DNA of 49,032 nucleotides, taken from Desulfarculales bacterium UBA702 (lineage in GTDB: Bacteria; Desulfobacterota; Syntrophobacteria; Syntrophobacterales; Syntrophobacteraceae). The notes beneath the pieces are model-generated. The model did no database searches. It was not told the DNA's origin and saw nothing but the letters and a program-made list of their open reading frames with translations. Positions 1 to 8,760 of this stretch are shown here, piece by piece. Made by a program: the position numbers and the translations under genes. Position 1 is the first letter of the stretch. Each line of letters opens with the position of its first letter. The DNA lies in NCBI GenBank assembly GCA_002298165.1, contig DBMI01000018.1:1-49032 (forward strand). The letters run 5' to 3'.

Positions 1-140
1 GGGAGGGGCTAGGGGAGGGTGTCGAATATATTTAAGAATTCCAACCCCCTCCCCCAACCCCTCCCCCGACGCGCTGCTCAGTCGTCCCGTGAAGGCCAGT
101 GGAGGGGAGTTCTCCTTCAATTTCGGCCCATTATTTTTCC
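1..140 (-). repeat. G/C-run dispersed repeat, copy 1 (inverted relative to copy 2)
   Basis: The reverse complement of this stretch matches 26662-26771 over most of its length: a shared A-rich start, a shared block reading ttgaaggagaactcccctcc, then G-run and C-run arms that can pair with each other. This copy carries about 30 extra bases (around 67-100) between the shared block and the G-run. It is cut by the window edge. No coding potential is evident. It looks like a non-coding dispersed element. Confidence 0.75.
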
Positions 141-356
141 GTGATTAGGGCATCAGCCCGGGGAGACCGGGCCACAACCAGAGCTCGCTCGCAAATTTAG
201 GAGCTTTCAGATTTCCGCCATTTTTCCCGCCGAACAAAAACCTTTCAATCAAATCCTGGAAAAAGACGACTTTATCTTTGATGCGGGGAACATTGCATTT
301 AGCCAAAATTCCCTTGATTTGCCATTTGAGAGGCAATTGCGGACCCCCGGCAGGCG
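141..356. other. Upstream non-coding region of the pilus operon
   Basis: About 215 bases between the dispersed repeat and the sigma-54-like promoter. A 63-codon reading frame exists on the minus strand (145-336), but it has no recognisable family and no convincing ribosome binding site, so I do not call a gene. Confidence 0.4.
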
Positions 357-372
357 TGGCATGGAGGTTGCA
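357..372 (+). promoter_or_regulatory. Sigma-54 (-24/-12) type promoter upstream of the pilin gene
   Basis: The 16 bases TGGCATGGAGGTTGCA match the RpoN consensus TGGCACGNNNNTTGCW at every fixed position except C to T at position 6. GG and GC are at the correct -24/-12 spacing, and the site lies 51 bases before the pilin start. RpoN control of type IV pilin genes is well established in several proteobacteria. I could not identify the upstream activator site. Confidence 0.65.
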
Positions 373-422
373 ACCTTTGTTTTGGCCTATTCAACTCCCG
401 CGATGGATGGAAGGGGAAAGCT

Positions 423-914
423 GTGATGTGTCTTAAACCGAGGAATTACCGATTGGGTGGCCAGAGAGGTTTTACGCTTGTCGAGGCAATGGTGGTCGTC
501 AGTATTTTGGCTGTTTTATCAGCCGTGGCCATACCCTCCTACCAGAATTACATAAACAGGTCGAAGCAAACCGATGCGGCCGCCAGTTTGATGACGGCCC
601 GGCTCGAGATGGAGGAATTCTTTGCAGATAATGGCCATTATGCCGCAACCATCCAGTGTCTGCCCTCTTTTGCCTCGTCAGCCAATGCAAGCTGTATTTC
701 GAATTGCGGGGCTTGTACCGCCGCCACAGCCAAGCCAAGGTATTACACGCTCTCCATTGCTTCGACCGGGGCAAACTATCAAATCTCGGCTACCAGAAAA
801 ATCTACACATGGGCCCAGACTGACGTAGTAACAATTACCGGAAATTCTGAAAATCCAACGGTTCAGAATACCGACGCGCTGAAGTTTTCCGTCTTTCAGT
901 ATCTTTTCAACTAG
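423..914 (+). CDS. Type IV pilin (PilE-like prepilin)
   Basis: A 163-residue prepilin. It has a short leader, a prepilin peptidase site at Gly16-Phe17 (GFTLVEAM), the conserved Glu5 of the mature protein, and a hydrophobic alpha-1 helix (residues 17-40) ending in the IPSYQNYINRSK stretch typical of PilE/PilA pilins. The globular part has cysteines near SCISNCGAC that could form disulfides. Start is GTG 423 or the adjacent ATG 426. It is the first gene after the sigma-54-like promoter and precedes PilY1 and four minor pilins. It could be the major pilin of this system or a PilE-like minor pilin; sequence alone does not decide. Confidence 0.9.
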   Translation: MMCLKPRNYRLGGQRGFTLVEAMVVVSILAVLSAVAIPSYQNYINRSKQTDAAASLMTARLEMEEFFADNGHYAATIQCLPSFASSANASCISNCGACTAATAKPRYYTLSIASTGANYQISATRKIYTWAQTDVVTITGNSENPTVQNTDALKFSVFQYLFN

Positions 915-943
915 ACAAGGGAAAGCCCTAGAGGAAAATACAA

Positions 944-1273
944 ATGATTGGAATTTGTCTGCGCATATTCATTTTGCATCTGGCGCTTGTTTTCTGCTTT
1001 TCAGGGCCGGTATTCGCAGTCATGGCCGAAAATTCCCACTCTGCCCCCCCGGAGCCAGGCCAGAAACAAACCACAACGGTGTTTCATTCTGACAGAGAAG
1101 TCGTCAACATTGTCATTGACAGGATTGAAGATGGCTACATCTACTCCAAGACTGGCGAGGCCTACCAGATTGGCAGCGCAAAGGTGATTAACAATTCGAG
1201 TTCGCAAAGCAAAATTAAGATAGCCGAGCTTACTTTCCAGAAGGGCACACTGGTTGTGGTAGTACTCAAATGA
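944..1273 (+). CDS. Small secreted protein of the pilus operon, unknown function
   Basis: A 109-residue protein that I do not recognise. The first ~25 residues form a signal peptide or membrane anchor (hydrophobic IFILHLALVFCFSGPVFA). The rest is a small polar domain rich in beta-type sequence, with VVNIVIDRIEDGYIYSKTG as the most distinctive segment and a hydrophobic VVVVLK end. A plausible ribosome binding site (gaggaaa, 931-937) precedes ATG 944. It lies 29 bases after the pilin and 44 bases before PilY1 on the same strand, so it is probably co-transcribed and may act in the periplasm in pilus assembly. The role is inferred from position only. Confidence 0.75.
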   Translation: MIGICLRIFILHLALVFCFSGPVFAVMAENSHSAPPEPGQKQTTTVFHSDREVVNIVIDRIEDGYIYSKTGEAYQIGSAKVINNSSSQSKIKIAELTFQKGTLVVVVLK

Positions 1274-1317
1274 GAAATAAACATCCAGGTGCATCAGATT
1301 TAGTATAGGGAGAGCAC

Positions 1318-4300
1318 ATGATGCGAGTAACAGCAATTTTTATTTTAATCGCGCTTCTTCATGCGGCTATCCCGCCGATGGGAGATTCGGCCGATTCCTG
1401 CGGTAGTTCTCTCAACCCGCCATTTGTTTCGAGTGCGGTAAAGCCCAATATTCTCATAATCCTCGACAATTCAAACAGCATGGACGAAGATTTTCATGGA
1501 AATGCAGTAGGATCCTACTCATCGGCCAGCAAATCAGTTATAGCCAAAAAAGCTCTACGGGATCTTGCCGACGACCTCAAAAGCAAGGCAAATATCGGGT
1601 TGATGACTTTCAACCTGCCCACCGGGAATGACCTAAGCGGTGTCACTCTCTACAACGCAACCTATTTTACATCTTATACGAACAGCTCTTTTTGTGGGGA
1701 TACAAGCGTGGTTTCACCCAATCCGCTGGACCTGGGAACTCCGGCGGACGCCCCCGCATCATGCATTGATTACTGCGAAAACGGAACCCTGGCCTCTAAG
1801 ACCAGTTGCGAAACCGACTGCAAGGCACGCAACTCAGGCTTCAGTTCAGATTTTACCGATACAATACTCTCCAGTTCCACAGCAGGCAGTGCTATAAGAA
1901 AGCAATATTGCTCTCTTATCTATCCCAAGACTCAGCGGCTTGTGAACCCCAGTGATACCAGTTATTACATTAATTTCAAGAATGCTTACCCGGGCTACAT
2001 GAGCAATGATGGAGCATATTACTATATGTACGCTGGCAGCGATATGTCGAATACATCATATAGCCCGACTAACGGCGCCACGAATACTTATAAGTACTTT
2101 GCAGTCAAGACGAAAGATAACGATGATAAATCTAATTACTCGTCCAATTTTAAGAGCAGCTCACTTACAGCTACTGATAGCGACAAAGCTCTGGGGTATG
2201 ACAACTTTGGACAGAGGTTATATTTGTACAGAATAGGCGATACATGGTTTAGCAATAAAGCCGCTCCGGTGGGCCAAATGGGTTATCTCAAGATAGGAGT
2301 AAATGCATTATCCGATACGGATCAATACGATAATCTTCATAATATGCTGGACCCAAGGGAAAACAACAGTTCCAACACAAAATACTGTTACAACTCTCTC
2401 GGAGTGACCAACGGGACGACCTGTACCCAGACTTCTAACTGCAGCTCCCCTTACAACAATAACTGTTCCATCCCTTACATGGGGTGTTCGGCATCGGATA
2501 AAAACACCTGTTCCTATGTAGTCAATGCCGGCCTTACACCGACTGCCGGCACTCTTCAGACGGCAGCCAACTACCTGAAGGGGTCGTATTCCACTAACAA
2601 GTATTGCTTTAACACTAATGGAATATCAAATGGCCAAACCTGCGGCAACACCAACGCCTGCACATCTCCTTATAATTCCAGTTGCGCCGCCATGCCGAGC
2701 CCTATTACCGCATCATGTCAGAAAAATTACATAATTTACGTTACGGACGGCCTGCCGAGCACAAAACTCAATGGCAGCTCATCAACAACGATTTCGACGG
2801 TTCTGCCCGAAGTAATAACCCAACTGCAAACCTTGAAGACGGGGCTGTCGGTAAAACTATCCGACAACAAGACTTATAATTTTCCGATTAAGACCTACAT
2901 TCTGGGGATGGGCCTTTCAGCCCAGGCAAAGACCAACCTCAATCAGATGGCTGTCGCCGCGGGGACGCAGACCGCGTCAAATACTGCCTATTATGCAGAC
3001 AGCGCATCTGCTCTCACCGATGCCCTGCAGGCCATAGTCACCGATTTGCTAAGCCGTGTGGCGGCAGGCAGTTCGATATCGATCCTTTCCGAGGGGCAGA
3101 CTCAAGCGGGCGCCAACATTCTTCAGGGGGTCTTCTACCCCAGCAAGTTCTTCGGGAAGACCGCAATCGCCTGGCCGGGATATCTTTACGATTACTGGTT
3201 CTATAACGGGTCGGTCAATCACGGGGCCTCAACCAGCAACATTCGCGAAGATTCTGTAATCAGCGGTCAGCACGACTACATACTCGATCTCGACGAGGAT
3301 TATGTTTTGGATTTCAAGTTCGATGAACAAAACGGCGTATCAATCGACCGCTATTGGGACCAGACCGGAAGCGGCTCTCCAGGCGGCAGCCCCGTGGACA
3401 ATGTGGACCTGGATCATGTTAACCCAATCTGGGAAGCCGGCAAACAGCTCTTCAAGGCAACGGCATCGTCACGGACCATCTACACCAACGGCGGCAACGG
3501 GATTCATGGAGATGCCAACGAATTCGCGATGGTACCTTTCGACTCGACGTTCGCTTCGAGTACAATCGCACCATTGATGGGCAATACGGCAAATTTTGAT
3601 CCATGCCTGACAGGTACGACGGCTACCGCGAAATACTCAAAACTTGTTGATTACGTCCGCGGAGTCGATACCGACACAACCCTCAACTATTGTTTAAACG
3701 GCAGCGGGGTAACAAACGGCCAGACTTGCACCACGACTACCGGCTGCCCTTCCCCTTATAATGTCAGTTGCGCCGCCGTGACGGGTTGCAGAAACAGGAC
3801 TGTAGGCCTTTGCACTAATGGGACTGACTTCAGCAATATCCCATGCGACTCCAACAGCGACTGCAACGGTACGACCTGTGTAAAAAACGTATGGAAGTTC
3901 GGGGATATCGTATATTCGACGCCCAAGGTACAGATGGACTATATGTACTGCTCGGATGGGACCAATTTCATCACTCCCGCTGTTTTTTGCACGTCAGATG
4001 CCAATTGCGCCACGGGCAATGTCTGCAAGAAAAAGGAGAGCGTCGCGTTCGTTGGCTCCAATGACGGTATGCTGCACGCAATCAAGACCGGAATATTGAC
4101 CAACCAGGGGGTGGACACAGCATCCCATGAGGTGGAGAAACTTATCGGAATAGATACATCGGAAATGGGCAAGGAGCTGTGGGGTTTCATTCCGAAGAAC
4201 AGCCTTCCCTATCTCAGGTGCCTTGCAAAACCCAGTACATGCCATCTCTATTTCACCGACCTCACCCCTTACATCGCGTATATGAATGCGGGACCATCGG

Positions 4301-5787
4301 GCACGGACACCAGGACCGTCCTGATCGGCGGCATGAGAATGGGAGGGGCGGCTGCAATCACCAGCCGGCAATGCCTCGATTCAACGGGCAAAACGAACGG
4401 AGATACCTGCACCCAGAACTCGGACTGTAAAACATCTCCCTATTCGACCTGCTCTGCTACCAATCTCATTAATCTGGGCGCGCCTGCCGATACCTGCTCT
4501 CCAGTTTCATGCGCCAATACTTCCACCTGCTACAATCCCCCATCCTGTGTAGGGCTTTCCTCGTATTTCGCCCTTGACATAACGGATGTCGAGAACCCGC
4601 AGCTTCTTTGGGAGTTTAGTCATCCTATGCTGGGCTTCTCCTACTCGGGACCCGCGGTCATTCGCAAATGGGCGACAACCAGTCCGAAATCCGGCAGCAA
4701 GTACTACGTGATGTTCGCATCCGGTCCAACTGACCCTGAGGATGGGACATCGACCCAGTCAGTCAGGGCGATGGTGTTGAGCCTGGATTCCGACCTGAAA
4801 ATCAGCAGCGTCCATGTTGACGACTTCGGCAATTCAGCCCAGCAGGGATTCGGTGGCAGGCTGTTTACCAATGGGGTCGATGTGAATGCTGACGGCTATA
4901 CGGATTTCGTACTTTTTGGCTACGGTTATTCCCCAAGCGGAAAGACGGGTGCATGGAAAGGCGGAATAGCGAAGATAAACACCAACAATCTCGATGCATC
5001 GCTTGCTCAACAGCCGGCTTACTGGGGCTATGATGTCAGCAATTTCAACAACATCGCCCAATTGCCGATAACCGCCAAAATAGAGGCAATGAAATGTTTC
5101 AACACCTGGTACATGTATGGTGGAACAGGCAGGTATTTTTTTCCGCTGGATAACTACGGTCCTTCCGGGGCGGGTTCAGCCGGAAAGAACTTCATTTTCG
5201 GGACTCCCTTCCTCTGCGATGAGTACGATCTGGATACAACCGCCCCCGGCTATCCAAACACCACCAAACATTGCGGCGGCATGAACTTTATGAACCAGAA
5301 CAGTATTACCAAGGTATGCGGGAACCTGAGCGACGTCGCCCAGATAGGCAAGGCCGCCTGGCAAATTTACCTGGACGATGCGGAAGAGAGCTATCTAAAG
5401 GAGAGAATAATAACCGACCCAACGATGACCAGCTTGAATGAAGTATTCTTTACTTCGGCCGAACCGACATCGCAGGCCTGCGGGTTCGGGGGCAGGTCAC
5501 GGATGTGGGGACTTAACTGCGCCACCGGCGGTACTCTTGTAGATACCTCCTGTACCGGATTTGAAATCACGGACCATTCCGGGACACTTTACCTCCAGAC
5601 TTCGACCGGAGCTATTTTTCAGTTCAGTCCGTCAAGCGCATTCACCGGTCCGAGCACGGGCGCGGACATCGGGGATACCAGGACGACCGACTGGAGGGCC
5701 GGTATGCCGCCTGAGAGTCCGGTTCCCTTTGTTGCGCCCTCGAGCACGGCAAAAGCCGGCGCCGTCATTCACTGGATGGAGAAATGA
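1318..5787 (+). CDS. pilY1: PilY1-like pilus tip/assembly protein with vWA domain
   Basis: A 1489-residue exported protein. A signal peptide (residues 1-25) is followed by a von Willebrand A-type region whose MIDAS motif D50-x-S52-x-S54 sits in ILIILDNSNSMDED. The C-terminal ~630 residues match the PilY1 beta-propeller, with VAFVGSNDGMLHAIKTG, the ELWGFIPKNSLPYL block, and a calcium loop D1188-x-N1190-x-D1192-G-x-x-D1196 equivalent to the regulatory DxNxDGxxD site of Pseudomonas PilY1. Between and within these domains are six cysteine-rich modules (residues near 355, 429, 791, 831, 877 and 1018), most with a TNGxxC...SPYxxxC pattern. The stop overlaps the next start. PilY1 is required with minor pilins for pilus priming and adhesion. 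Confidence 0.93.
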   Translation: MMRVTAIFILIALLHAAIPPMGDSADSCGSSLNPPFVSSAVKPNILIILDNSNSMDEDFHGNAVGSYSSASKSVIAKKALRDLADDLKSKANIGLMTFNLPTGNDLSGVTLYNATYFTSYTNSSFCGDTSVVSPNPLDLGTPADAPASCIDYCENGTLASKTSCETDCKARNSGFSSDFTDTILSSSTAGSAIRKQYCSLIYPKTQRLVNPSDTSYYINFKNAYPGYMSNDGAYYYMYAGSDMSNTSYSPTNGATNTYKYFAVKTKDNDDKSNYSSNFKSSSLTATDSDKALGYDNFGQRLYLYRIGDTWFSNKAAPVGQMGYLKIGVNALSDTDQYDNLHNMLDPRENNSSNTKYCYNSLGVTNGTTCTQTSNCSSPYNNNCSIPYMGCSASDKNTCSYVVNAGLTPTAGTLQTAANYLKGSYSTNKYCFNTNGISNGQTCGNTNACTSPYNSSCAAMPSPITASCQKNYIIYVTDGLPSTKLNGSSSTTISTVLPEVITQLQTLKTGLSVKLSDNKTYNFPIKTYILGMGLSAQAKTNLNQMAVAAGTQTASNTAYYADSASALTDALQAIVTDLLSRVAAGSSISILSEGQTQAGANILQGVFYPSKFFGKTAIAWPGYLYDYWFYNGSVNHGASTSNIREDSVISGQHDYILDLDEDYVLDFKFDEQNGVSIDRYWDQTGSGSPGGSPVDNVDLDHVNPIWEAGKQLFKATASSRTIYTNGGNGIHGDANEFAMVPFDSTFASSTIAPLMGNTANFDPCLTGTTATAKYSKLVDYVRGVDTDTTLNYCLNGSGVTNGQTCTTTTGCPSPYNVSCAAVTGCRNRTVGLCTNGTDFSNIPCDSNSDCNGTTCVKNVWKFGDIVYSTPKVQMDYMYCSDGTNFITPAVFCTSDANCATGNVCKKKESVAFVGSNDGMLHAIKTGILTNQGVDTASHEVEKLIGIDTSEMGKELWGFIPKNSLPYLRCLAKPSTCHLYFTDLTPYIAYMNAGPSGTDTRTVLIGGMRMGGAAAITSRQCLDSTGKTNGDTCTQNSDCKTSPYSTCSATNLINLGAPADTCSPVSCANTSTCYNPPSCVGLSSYFALDITDVENPQLLWEFSHPMLGFSYSGPAVIRKWATTSPKSGSKYYVMFASGPTDPEDGTSTQSVRAMVLSLDSDLKISSVHVDDFGNSAQQGFGGRLFTNGVDVNADGYTDFVLFGYGYSPSGKTGAWKGGIAKINTNNLDASLAQQPAYWGYDVSNFNNIAQLPITAKIEAMKCFNTWYMYGGTGRYFFPLDNYGPSGAGSAGKNFIFGTPFLCDEYDLDTTAPGYPNTTKHCGGMNFMNQNSITKVCGNLSDVAQIGKAAWQIYLDDAEESYLKERIITDPTMTSLNEVFFTSAEPTSQACGFGGRSRMWGLNCATGGTLVDTSCTGFEITDHSGTLYLQTSTGAIFQFSPSSAFTGPSTGADIGDTRTTDWRAGMPPESPVPFVAPSSTAKAGAVIHWMEK

Positions 5788-6302
5788 AAAGCAAGAACGG
5801 ATTCACTCTGGTCGAAGTCATGGTCGTTGTATCGCTGATTGTACTTTTGCTGGCGTGGGGGGCCCCTTCATATTCGAACTGGAAAAAGAAACATGACACC
5901 GAAGGCCAGATGCTGAGCCTGTATAATACTCTTCAGGTTGCCCGGATGACCGCGTACGGAAGAAAGATTGTAACGGGGATAGTATGGACGGGTTCCGTCA
6001 CAAGCATGGACTCTTACCAGTTGGTAATAGACTCAAGCAGCCCTCTCGATGATGATATTGTCGGTGATGTGAACGTCCCCGCACAACCGGTTGTGACTGT
6101 GAGTCCCTCCCTCACCGTATCTTCCGCCGCACTGGATTCCACCAGGATCAGTTTCGATGGCAGGGGATTTGAAAACCATCCGGCATCCACGGTCACTTTC
6201 AGCATCGCGAACAATAGTGGTGCCGCGACCGACTGCGTAATTGTTTCAAGCACGAGAATAGTTACGGGGAAAATGAATGGCGCTACCTGCACACCACAGT
6301 GA
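5784..6302 (+). CDS. Minor prepilin, FimT/GspH type
   Basis: A 172-residue prepilin starting in an ATGA overlap with the PilY1 stop. It has cleavage site Gly6-Phe7 (NGFTLVEVM), Glu5 of the mature protein, and a long hydrophobic helix. The following segment (QMLSLYNTLQVARMTAYGRK) is typical of FimT/FimU/GspH proteins, and the end has a two-cysteine C-terminus (TDCVIV...ATCTPQ). FimT-like minor pilins prime pilus assembly and sit near the tip with PilV, PilW, PilX and PilY1, all encoded beside it. The 3' end overlaps the start of the PilV-like gene. Confidence 0.88.
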   Translation: MKSKNGFTLVEVMVVVSLIVLLLAWGAPSYSNWKKKHDTEGQMLSLYNTLQVARMTAYGRKIVTGIVWTGSVTSMDSYQLVIDSSSPLDDDIVGDVNVPAQPVVTVSPSLTVSSAALDSTRISFDGRGFENHPASTVTFSIANNSGAATDCVIVSSTRIVTGKMNGATCTPQ

Positions 6303-6690
6303 AAAAGGCTTTACGCTGGTCGAGGTGATGATCTCGATGGTTATTCTGGCTGTCGGGCTGCTGGGGTCTCTTGTCGGCGTCAAGGCGGCCCTCGACAGCA
6401 ATTATGGAAGTTCCCTGCGCACGGAAGCTGTTAAAATCGCACAGGAACAAACCGAAATGGCGAGGAACATGCCATATGCCGATCTGGCTGGAATTGCCGG
6501 TACCCAAACTGTCCAAAGGCAGATCAGGAAGACCAATGCTTCGTTTACCGTAAATACGAGCAGGATCGCGACAACCTCTTCCATGACCAACCAGAATATG
6601 ACCCAACTCACCATAGATGTTCATTGGACCCTGAAGGGCAGCGACCATCGCTACAGGATTCAGACTATTGTAAGGGAAGCGGGAAAATGA
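6277..6690 (+). CDS. pilV: Minor prepilin, PilV type
   Basis: A 137-residue prepilin. The cleavage site is Gly11-Phe12 (EKGFTLVEVMISMVILAVG), followed by the GLLGSLVGVKAAL helix characteristic of PilV/GspI-type minor pilins and a short globular domain. The start chosen, ATG 6277, overlaps the upstream FimT-like gene by 26 bases, which implies translational coupling. The stop overlaps the PilW-like start (ATGA at 6687-6690). Confidence 0.87.
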   Translation: MALPAHHSEKGFTLVEVMISMVILAVGLLGSLVGVKAALDSNYGSSLRTEAVKIAQEQTEMARNMPYADLAGIAGTQTVQRQIRKTNASFTVNTSRIATTSSMTNQNMTQLTIDVHWTLKGSDHRYRIQTIVREAGK

Positions 6691-7925
6691 GAAGGCAGGA
6701 AGGCATGACGCTTGTTGAGCTGATGGTCAGCCTTTCGATCATCTTGATCGTTACGGCCGTGGCTACAGGGGCCTATTTGAAGATGTTGAAGAGCTACAAG
6801 ACCCAGAGCAAAATATCCGAGAGCTATATCTCTGATATTACCGGGCTCGATCTTCTGCGATATGACATCCAGATGGCCGGGTACGGGATACCCTCTACCA
6901 TAAACGCGAACGCGTTATATACGGAAGCGGTCGATCCCGCCTCGGGAGTACTTCCCACCGGCTACCTGCCGACACAACTGAACGACTGCGGCCCGACAGG
7001 AGGACCTTCGGTTGCGCCGCGGCCGCTCGCGATCCTTAACAATGGGGGGCGCAACAACTCGGATGTGCTATCCATCAAGTCGATGCTGGCCAGCATTAAT
7101 GGCACTGCAAGAAAGTGGTCGATGGTAAGCAGGGTAGCCGGCGTTCCCAAAGTGAAGCAGTGGGGTACAAACGATTTTGTGGCGGGAGACAGATTCATAG
7201 TGCTCGATCGTTTAGGCGCCCTCTTTCCCGATTTGAGCGGAACGTTTACCTGCTATTCTTTTAATCCCTCGGGCAAGGATTACTATACAGATGCCACTGA
7301 TATTGTACCCGGAGGAATGCTCGACTCTGATATCTATTTCGTCTACGGCCTGGATTCCAGCGCTGTCGCCCACAGGATGCCTTTTAACCGCGTGGACTAT
7401 TATCTCGACACCGTTACAAATGCCAATGTTTGCGCTCCAAATACCTATACGCTTTACCGAAGTGTTGTAAGTAATGTTAATGGGCTTCAAACCGCGACGC
7501 CGCTTGTCGACTGCGTGATGGATTTCCAGGTGGCCTTCGGTTTGGATAACGATGGTGACCAGGCAGTGGACGACCGGGGCTGGGTGCAAACCACTCCGGC
7601 TAACGCAAAGGACGTCCGGACCAAGGTGCGCGAGGTCAGGATCTTCATCCTGTACCATGAAGGGGTTAGAGATTCGGGCAGGACCCCTGATTTCAGGTTC
7701 TCCGGCTTATTGAACCTCGGGGACCAGGAAATCGCCGCAAGCCTTGATAACAGCTATAGCTGGCCAACGAATAATTTCACAACCTTGAGCACCTCCGCGC
7801 TCACCGGAACCCCCGCGCTCAAGACCTTTGACCCGAGCGTCAATTCTGATTACGCGCGCTACCGGTGGAAAGTGCTGCAATTAGCGATTAAACCCATGAA
7901 TCTGAAGAAGTGGGAGGGCCCGTGA
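6687..7925 (+). CDS. pilW: Minor prepilin, PilW type
   Basis: A 412-residue prepilin. ATG 6687 is preferred over an in-frame ATG at 6624 because it forms the ATGA overlap with pilV and puts the cleavage site at Gly6-Met7 (QEGMTLVELMVSLSI), matching the short leaders of the neighbours. The helix is followed by SYISDITGLDLLRYDIQMAGYG, a typical PilW block, and a large globular domain. The acidic stretch DNDGDQAVDDRG resembles a calcium-binding loop. The product should work with PilV, PilX, FimT and PilY1 in the tip complex. Confidence 0.87.
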   Translation: MRRQEGMTLVELMVSLSIILIVTAVATGAYLKMLKSYKTQSKISESYISDITGLDLLRYDIQMAGYGIPSTINANALYTEAVDPASGVLPTGYLPTQLNDCGPTGGPSVAPRPLAILNNGGRNNSDVLSIKSMLASINGTARKWSMVSRVAGVPKVKQWGTNDFVAGDRFIVLDRLGALFPDLSGTFTCYSFNPSGKDYYTDATDIVPGGMLDSDIYFVYGLDSSAVAHRMPFNRVDYYLDTVTNANVCAPNTYTLYRSVVSNVNGLQTATPLVDCVMDFQVAFGLDNDGDQAVDDRGWVQTTPANAKDVRTKVREVRIFILYHEGVRDSGRTPDFRFSGLLNLGDQEIAASLDNSYSWPTNNFTTLSTSALTGTPALKTFDPSVNSDYARYRWKVLQLAIKPMNLKKWEGP

Positions 7926-8527
7926 ACCAGGGCGGCAAGAAGATGCGTGCGCTTCGCAATGAAAAAGGTCTGGCCCTGCTCAGCACACTGATGCTCCTTG
8001 TGCTGGGATTCGGGGTGGTGGCGATGCTCCTCAGGCTGGTAACGGCAGAGACGAAACTTGCCGCGCTTGAGCAGGGCTACACGACCGCCCTCGACGCCGG
8101 CAAAGCGGGAACCGACATGTTCCTGTTCATGATCCAAAACGGCACTGCAAATCCTCCGAACCAGATTGGCGCATCAAATGCTTCGAATGTCGCCTGCGTC
8201 GACCAAAAGATGTATAATCCGAAATCGTCTTGGACGACCGCGGTATGCCCGGATCAATCTCCCAATCCCGACCCGACGAACTGCCCCAGTCCAACGGCAA
8301 CCTGTGCGGATCCGACCATATCTCCCGATGTAACGATGACGCTTTCCAACTGCACCGTTTACTTGAAAATTGTCGACACCACGGAGACTGCGCCTGTCGC
8401 TCCTCCGAATCCCAGCGACCTCTGCCATCCTAATGGCTGCTACTACTATACGGTAAATGTCCGTTCCATTGCGTCGGGGACCAACGAACGCGCGGATATT
8501 ACTTTCGTTTACCGGTTCCCCAAATAG
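7922..8527 (+). CDS. pilX: PilX-like pilus assembly protein
   Basis: A 201-residue protein from GTG 7922, which overlaps the pilW stop (GTGA) and has a ggaggg ribosome binding site at 7913-7918; an in-frame GTG at 7910 is less likely. The N-terminus (MRALRNEKGLALLSTLMLLV) matches PilX_N proteins, which lack the usual GFTLxE signature. The C-terminal half is short and holds seven cysteines, including the LCHPNGCYYYTVNVRS segment close to the PilX C-terminal motif. It is the last gene of the pilus operon. Confidence 0.82.
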   Translation: MNQGGKKMRALRNEKGLALLSTLMLLVLGFGVVAMLLRLVTAETKLAALEQGYTTALDAGKAGTDMFLFMIQNGTANPPNQIGASNASNVACVDQKMYNPKSSWTTAVCPDQSPNPDPTNCPSPTATCADPTISPDVTMTLSNCTVYLKIVDTTETAPVAPPNPSDLCHPNGCYYYTVNVRSIASGTNERADITFVYRFPK

Positions 8528-8760
8528 CCAGGCATTACAACTGGGTCGTGAAGAGCAAGGTTCACGATGCCAACTCCTCTACTCTCGACCGAAGGTCTCC
8601 CGGAGACTTCTCCGCATCTGCCGGCCAATCCGGTGATTTTAAAATCCTTCCCCTATATGCTTGTTACGAACCCGAATTATTGCTAAATTCTATTCACCGC
8701 TAAATAAATTGGTCGCATGGGTTTCGTGGACAGAACGCACGCTTTCCGTCCGGAGGTTAC
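8528..8760. other. Intergenic region with a ggagacc palindrome
   Basis: The stretch 8586-8600 (cgaccgaaggtctcc) followed by cggagactt is a partial copy of a dispersed palindrome that is complete at 29743-29791. A weak hairpin pairs 8547-8552 with 8561-8566. No gene is visible. Confidence 0.5.
8661..8689 (+). promoter_or_regulatory. Possible sigma-70 promoter for the histidine kinase gene
   Basis: TTGTTA and TAAATT are separated by 17 bases, each matching the consensus at four of six positions, 71 bases before the kinase start. This is a pattern match only. Confidence 0.3.

Noticed and set aside
145..336. 63-codon minus-strand frame near the window start
   Set aside because: It is unsupported by motif or ribosome binding site and lies beside a repeat and opposite the pilus promoter region.
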